A stretch of DNA of 64,000 nt, from the NCBI RefSeq assembly GCF_003850245.1, contig NZ_CP031015.1, positions 1,798,001 to 1,862,000 of the forward strand, read 5' to 3'. The notes under the pieces are model-generated. The model had not been told where the DNA came from. It saw nothing but the letters and a program-made list of their open reading frames with translations, and did not search any database. A program made the translations under genes and the position numbers. This DNA is from Microbacterium sp. ABRD28 (GTDB taxonomy: Bacteria; Actinomycetota; Actinomycetes; Actinomycetales; Microbacteriaceae). Positions 62,816 to 64,000 of the stretch are shown here, piece by piece (position 1 is the stretch's first letter; each line of letters begins with the position of its first letter).

Positions 62816-64000
62816 ATGTCGGATGTACTGATCGATCGCCCGGAGCTCGAAGGCCTGGGGGTGTACGAATTCGGATGGCACGACACAGACGCCGCCGGAG
62901 CGAGCGCCCGCCGCGGCATCAGCGAGGCGGTGGTGCGCGACATCTCCGCGATGAAGAACGAACCCGAATGGATGCTCAAGAACCGCCTCAAGGGGTTCCA
63001 GCTGTTCGGGCGCAAGCCCATGCCCACGTGGGGTGCCGACCTGTCGGAGATCGACTTCGACAACATCAAGTACTTCGTGCGCTCCACCGAGAAGCAGGCA
63101 CAGTCCTGGGAGGACCTCCCCGAAGACATCAAGAACACCTACGAGCGACTCGGCATCCCCGAGGCCGAGCGGGCGCGTCTGGTCGCCGGCGTCGCGGCGC
63201 AGTACGAGTCCGAGGTCGTCTACCACCAGATCCAGGAGGATCTGGAGCGCCAGGGCGTCATCTTCATGGACACCGACACCGCGCTGAAGGAGCACCCCGA
63301 GTTCTTCGAGGAGTACTTCGGCACCGTGATCCCCGCCGGTGACAACAAGTTCGCCGCGCTGAACACCGCCGTGTGGTCGGGAGGCTCCTTCGTCTACGTC
63401 CCCAAGGGCGTGCACGTCGACATCCCCCTCCAGGCGTACTTCCGCATCAACACCGAGAACATGGGGCAGTTCGAGCGGACGCTGATCATCGCCGACGAAG
63501 GGTCGTACGTCCACTACATCGAGGGCTGCACCGCCCCGATCTACAAGAGCGACTCCCTGCACTCGGCCGTGGTCGAGATCATCGTGAAGAAGAACGCCCG
63601 CGTGCGCTACACGACGATCCAGAACTGGTCGAACAACGTCTACAACCTCGTCACCAAGCGTGCTGTCGCCCACGAGGGCGCCACGATGGAATGGGTCGAC
63701 GGGAACATCGGCAGCAAGGTGACGATGAAGTACCCGTCGATCTTCCTGGTCGGCGAGCACGCCAAGGGCGAGACGCTCTCGGTCGCCTTCGCCGGTCCCG
63801 GTCAGCACCAGGACGCCGGCGCGAAGATGATCCACATGGCGCCGTACACCCAGTCGTCGATCGTGTCGAAGTCGATCGCCCGGGGCGGCGGTCGCGCCGG
63901 CTACCGCGGCGAGGTGAGGGTGGACGCCAATGCGCACCACTCCGCCAACACGGTGCGCTGCGATGCGCTGCTGGTCGACACGATCTCGCGATCCGACACC
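62816..64000 (+). CDS. sufB: Fe-S cluster assembly protein SufB, N-terminal part
   Basis: The first 395 codons of SufB; the gene runs off the window. It belongs to the SufBCD scaffold that builds Fe-S clusters. Motifs: [47 protein letters not shown], and near the right edge [15 protein letters not shown] and [13 protein letters not shown]. No intein is seen in this part. The ATG is preferred; GTG at 62810 in the same frame is closer to the GAGGAG at 62801. Confidence 0.96.
   Translation, partial: MSDVLIDRPELEGLGVYEFGWHDTDAAGASARRGISEAVVRDISAMKNEPEWMLKNRLKGFQLFGRKPMPTWGADLSEIDFDNIKYFVRSTEKQAQSWEDLPEDIKNTYERLGIPEAERARLVAGVAAQYESEVVYHQIQEDLERQGVIFMDTDTALKEHPEFFEEYFGTVIPAGDNKFAALNTAVWSGGSFVYVPKGVHVDIPLQAYFRINTENMGQFERTLIIADEGSYVHYIEGCTAPIYKSDSLHSAVVEIIVKKNARVRYTTIQNWSNNVYNLVTKRAVAHEGATMEWVDGNIGSKVTMKYPSIFLVGEHAKGETLSVAFAGPGQHQDAGAKMIHMAPYTQSSIVSKSIARGGGRAGYRGEVRVDANAHHSANTVRCDALLVDTISRSDT

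Overview
The window is very GC-rich chromosomal DNA of an actinobacterium. The genes rbpA, whiA, rapZ next to uvrC, ctaF, opcA, a di-haem qcrC and leaderless -10 patterns all point there. Protein character and gene order suggest the family Microbacteriaceae, probably Microbacterium or a close relative; this is inferred from the sequence, not from a search. I recognised no insertion sequence, phage gene, CRISPR array, tRNA, rRNA or replication origin. It reads as ordinary core chromosome with a few accessory islands.

Layout. 1-2869: end of pyrD, a DUF3043-like membrane protein, an M20 dipeptidase and the Fe-S carrier erpA. 3025-12022: aerobic respiration. ctaC-ctaD-ctaF (aa3 oxidase) is followed by a PP2C phosphatase. 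On the opposite strand are a rhodanese and then ctaE-qcrC-qcrA-qcrB (oxidase subunit III and the bc1 branch). 12178-17968: trpD, a PHP phosphoesterase, an MFS permease and a lipoprotein in one overlapping run, two small unknown genes (the first apparently frameshifted) and a stand-alone 5'-3' exonuclease. 18010-19340: two exported proteins of unknown role. 19494-23812: a tightly coupled nonulosonic (sialic-like) acid cassette, with a glycosyltransferase, a CMP-sugar synthetase fused to a HAD phosphatase, a short NeuB and a second glycosyltransferase.

23773-28422: an NSS amino-acid transporter with its tiny partner subunit, a FUSC-type membrane protein, an SDR-like protein, a MarR regulator and a lipoprotein. 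28626-30080: rpsA. 30181-36243: two MFS exporters, a membrane histidine kinase, a membrane protein with a degenerate GGDEF domain and a single-domain response regulator. 36354-45121: coaE, a glycine-rich-tail protein and uvrB, VOC, uvrA, uvrC. 45147-51656: rapZ, whiA, sodA, gap-pgk-tpiA, secG, rbpA. 51685-59906 (minus strand): tkt-tal-pgi-zwf-opcA-pgl, the pentose phosphate operon. 60165-62574: ctaB and ctaA (haem A synthesis for the oxidase). 62816-end: start of sufB.

How it fits together. ctaA/ctaB supply haem A and erpA/suf supply Fe-S centres to the oxidase and Rieske protein encoded here. The PPP operon and gap-pgk-tpiA cover central carbon flux and NADPH. uvrA, uvrB and uvrC make up the excision nuclease.

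The most notable observations are the nonulosonate cassette with its NeuA-HAD fusion and SAF-less NeuB, and matching DNA-damage-type promoter elements placed identically in front of uvrB and uvrA, both apparently leaderless. Also notable are a recurrent leaderless layout that corrects several start codons, and a likely frameshift in a GIY-YIG-like gene.
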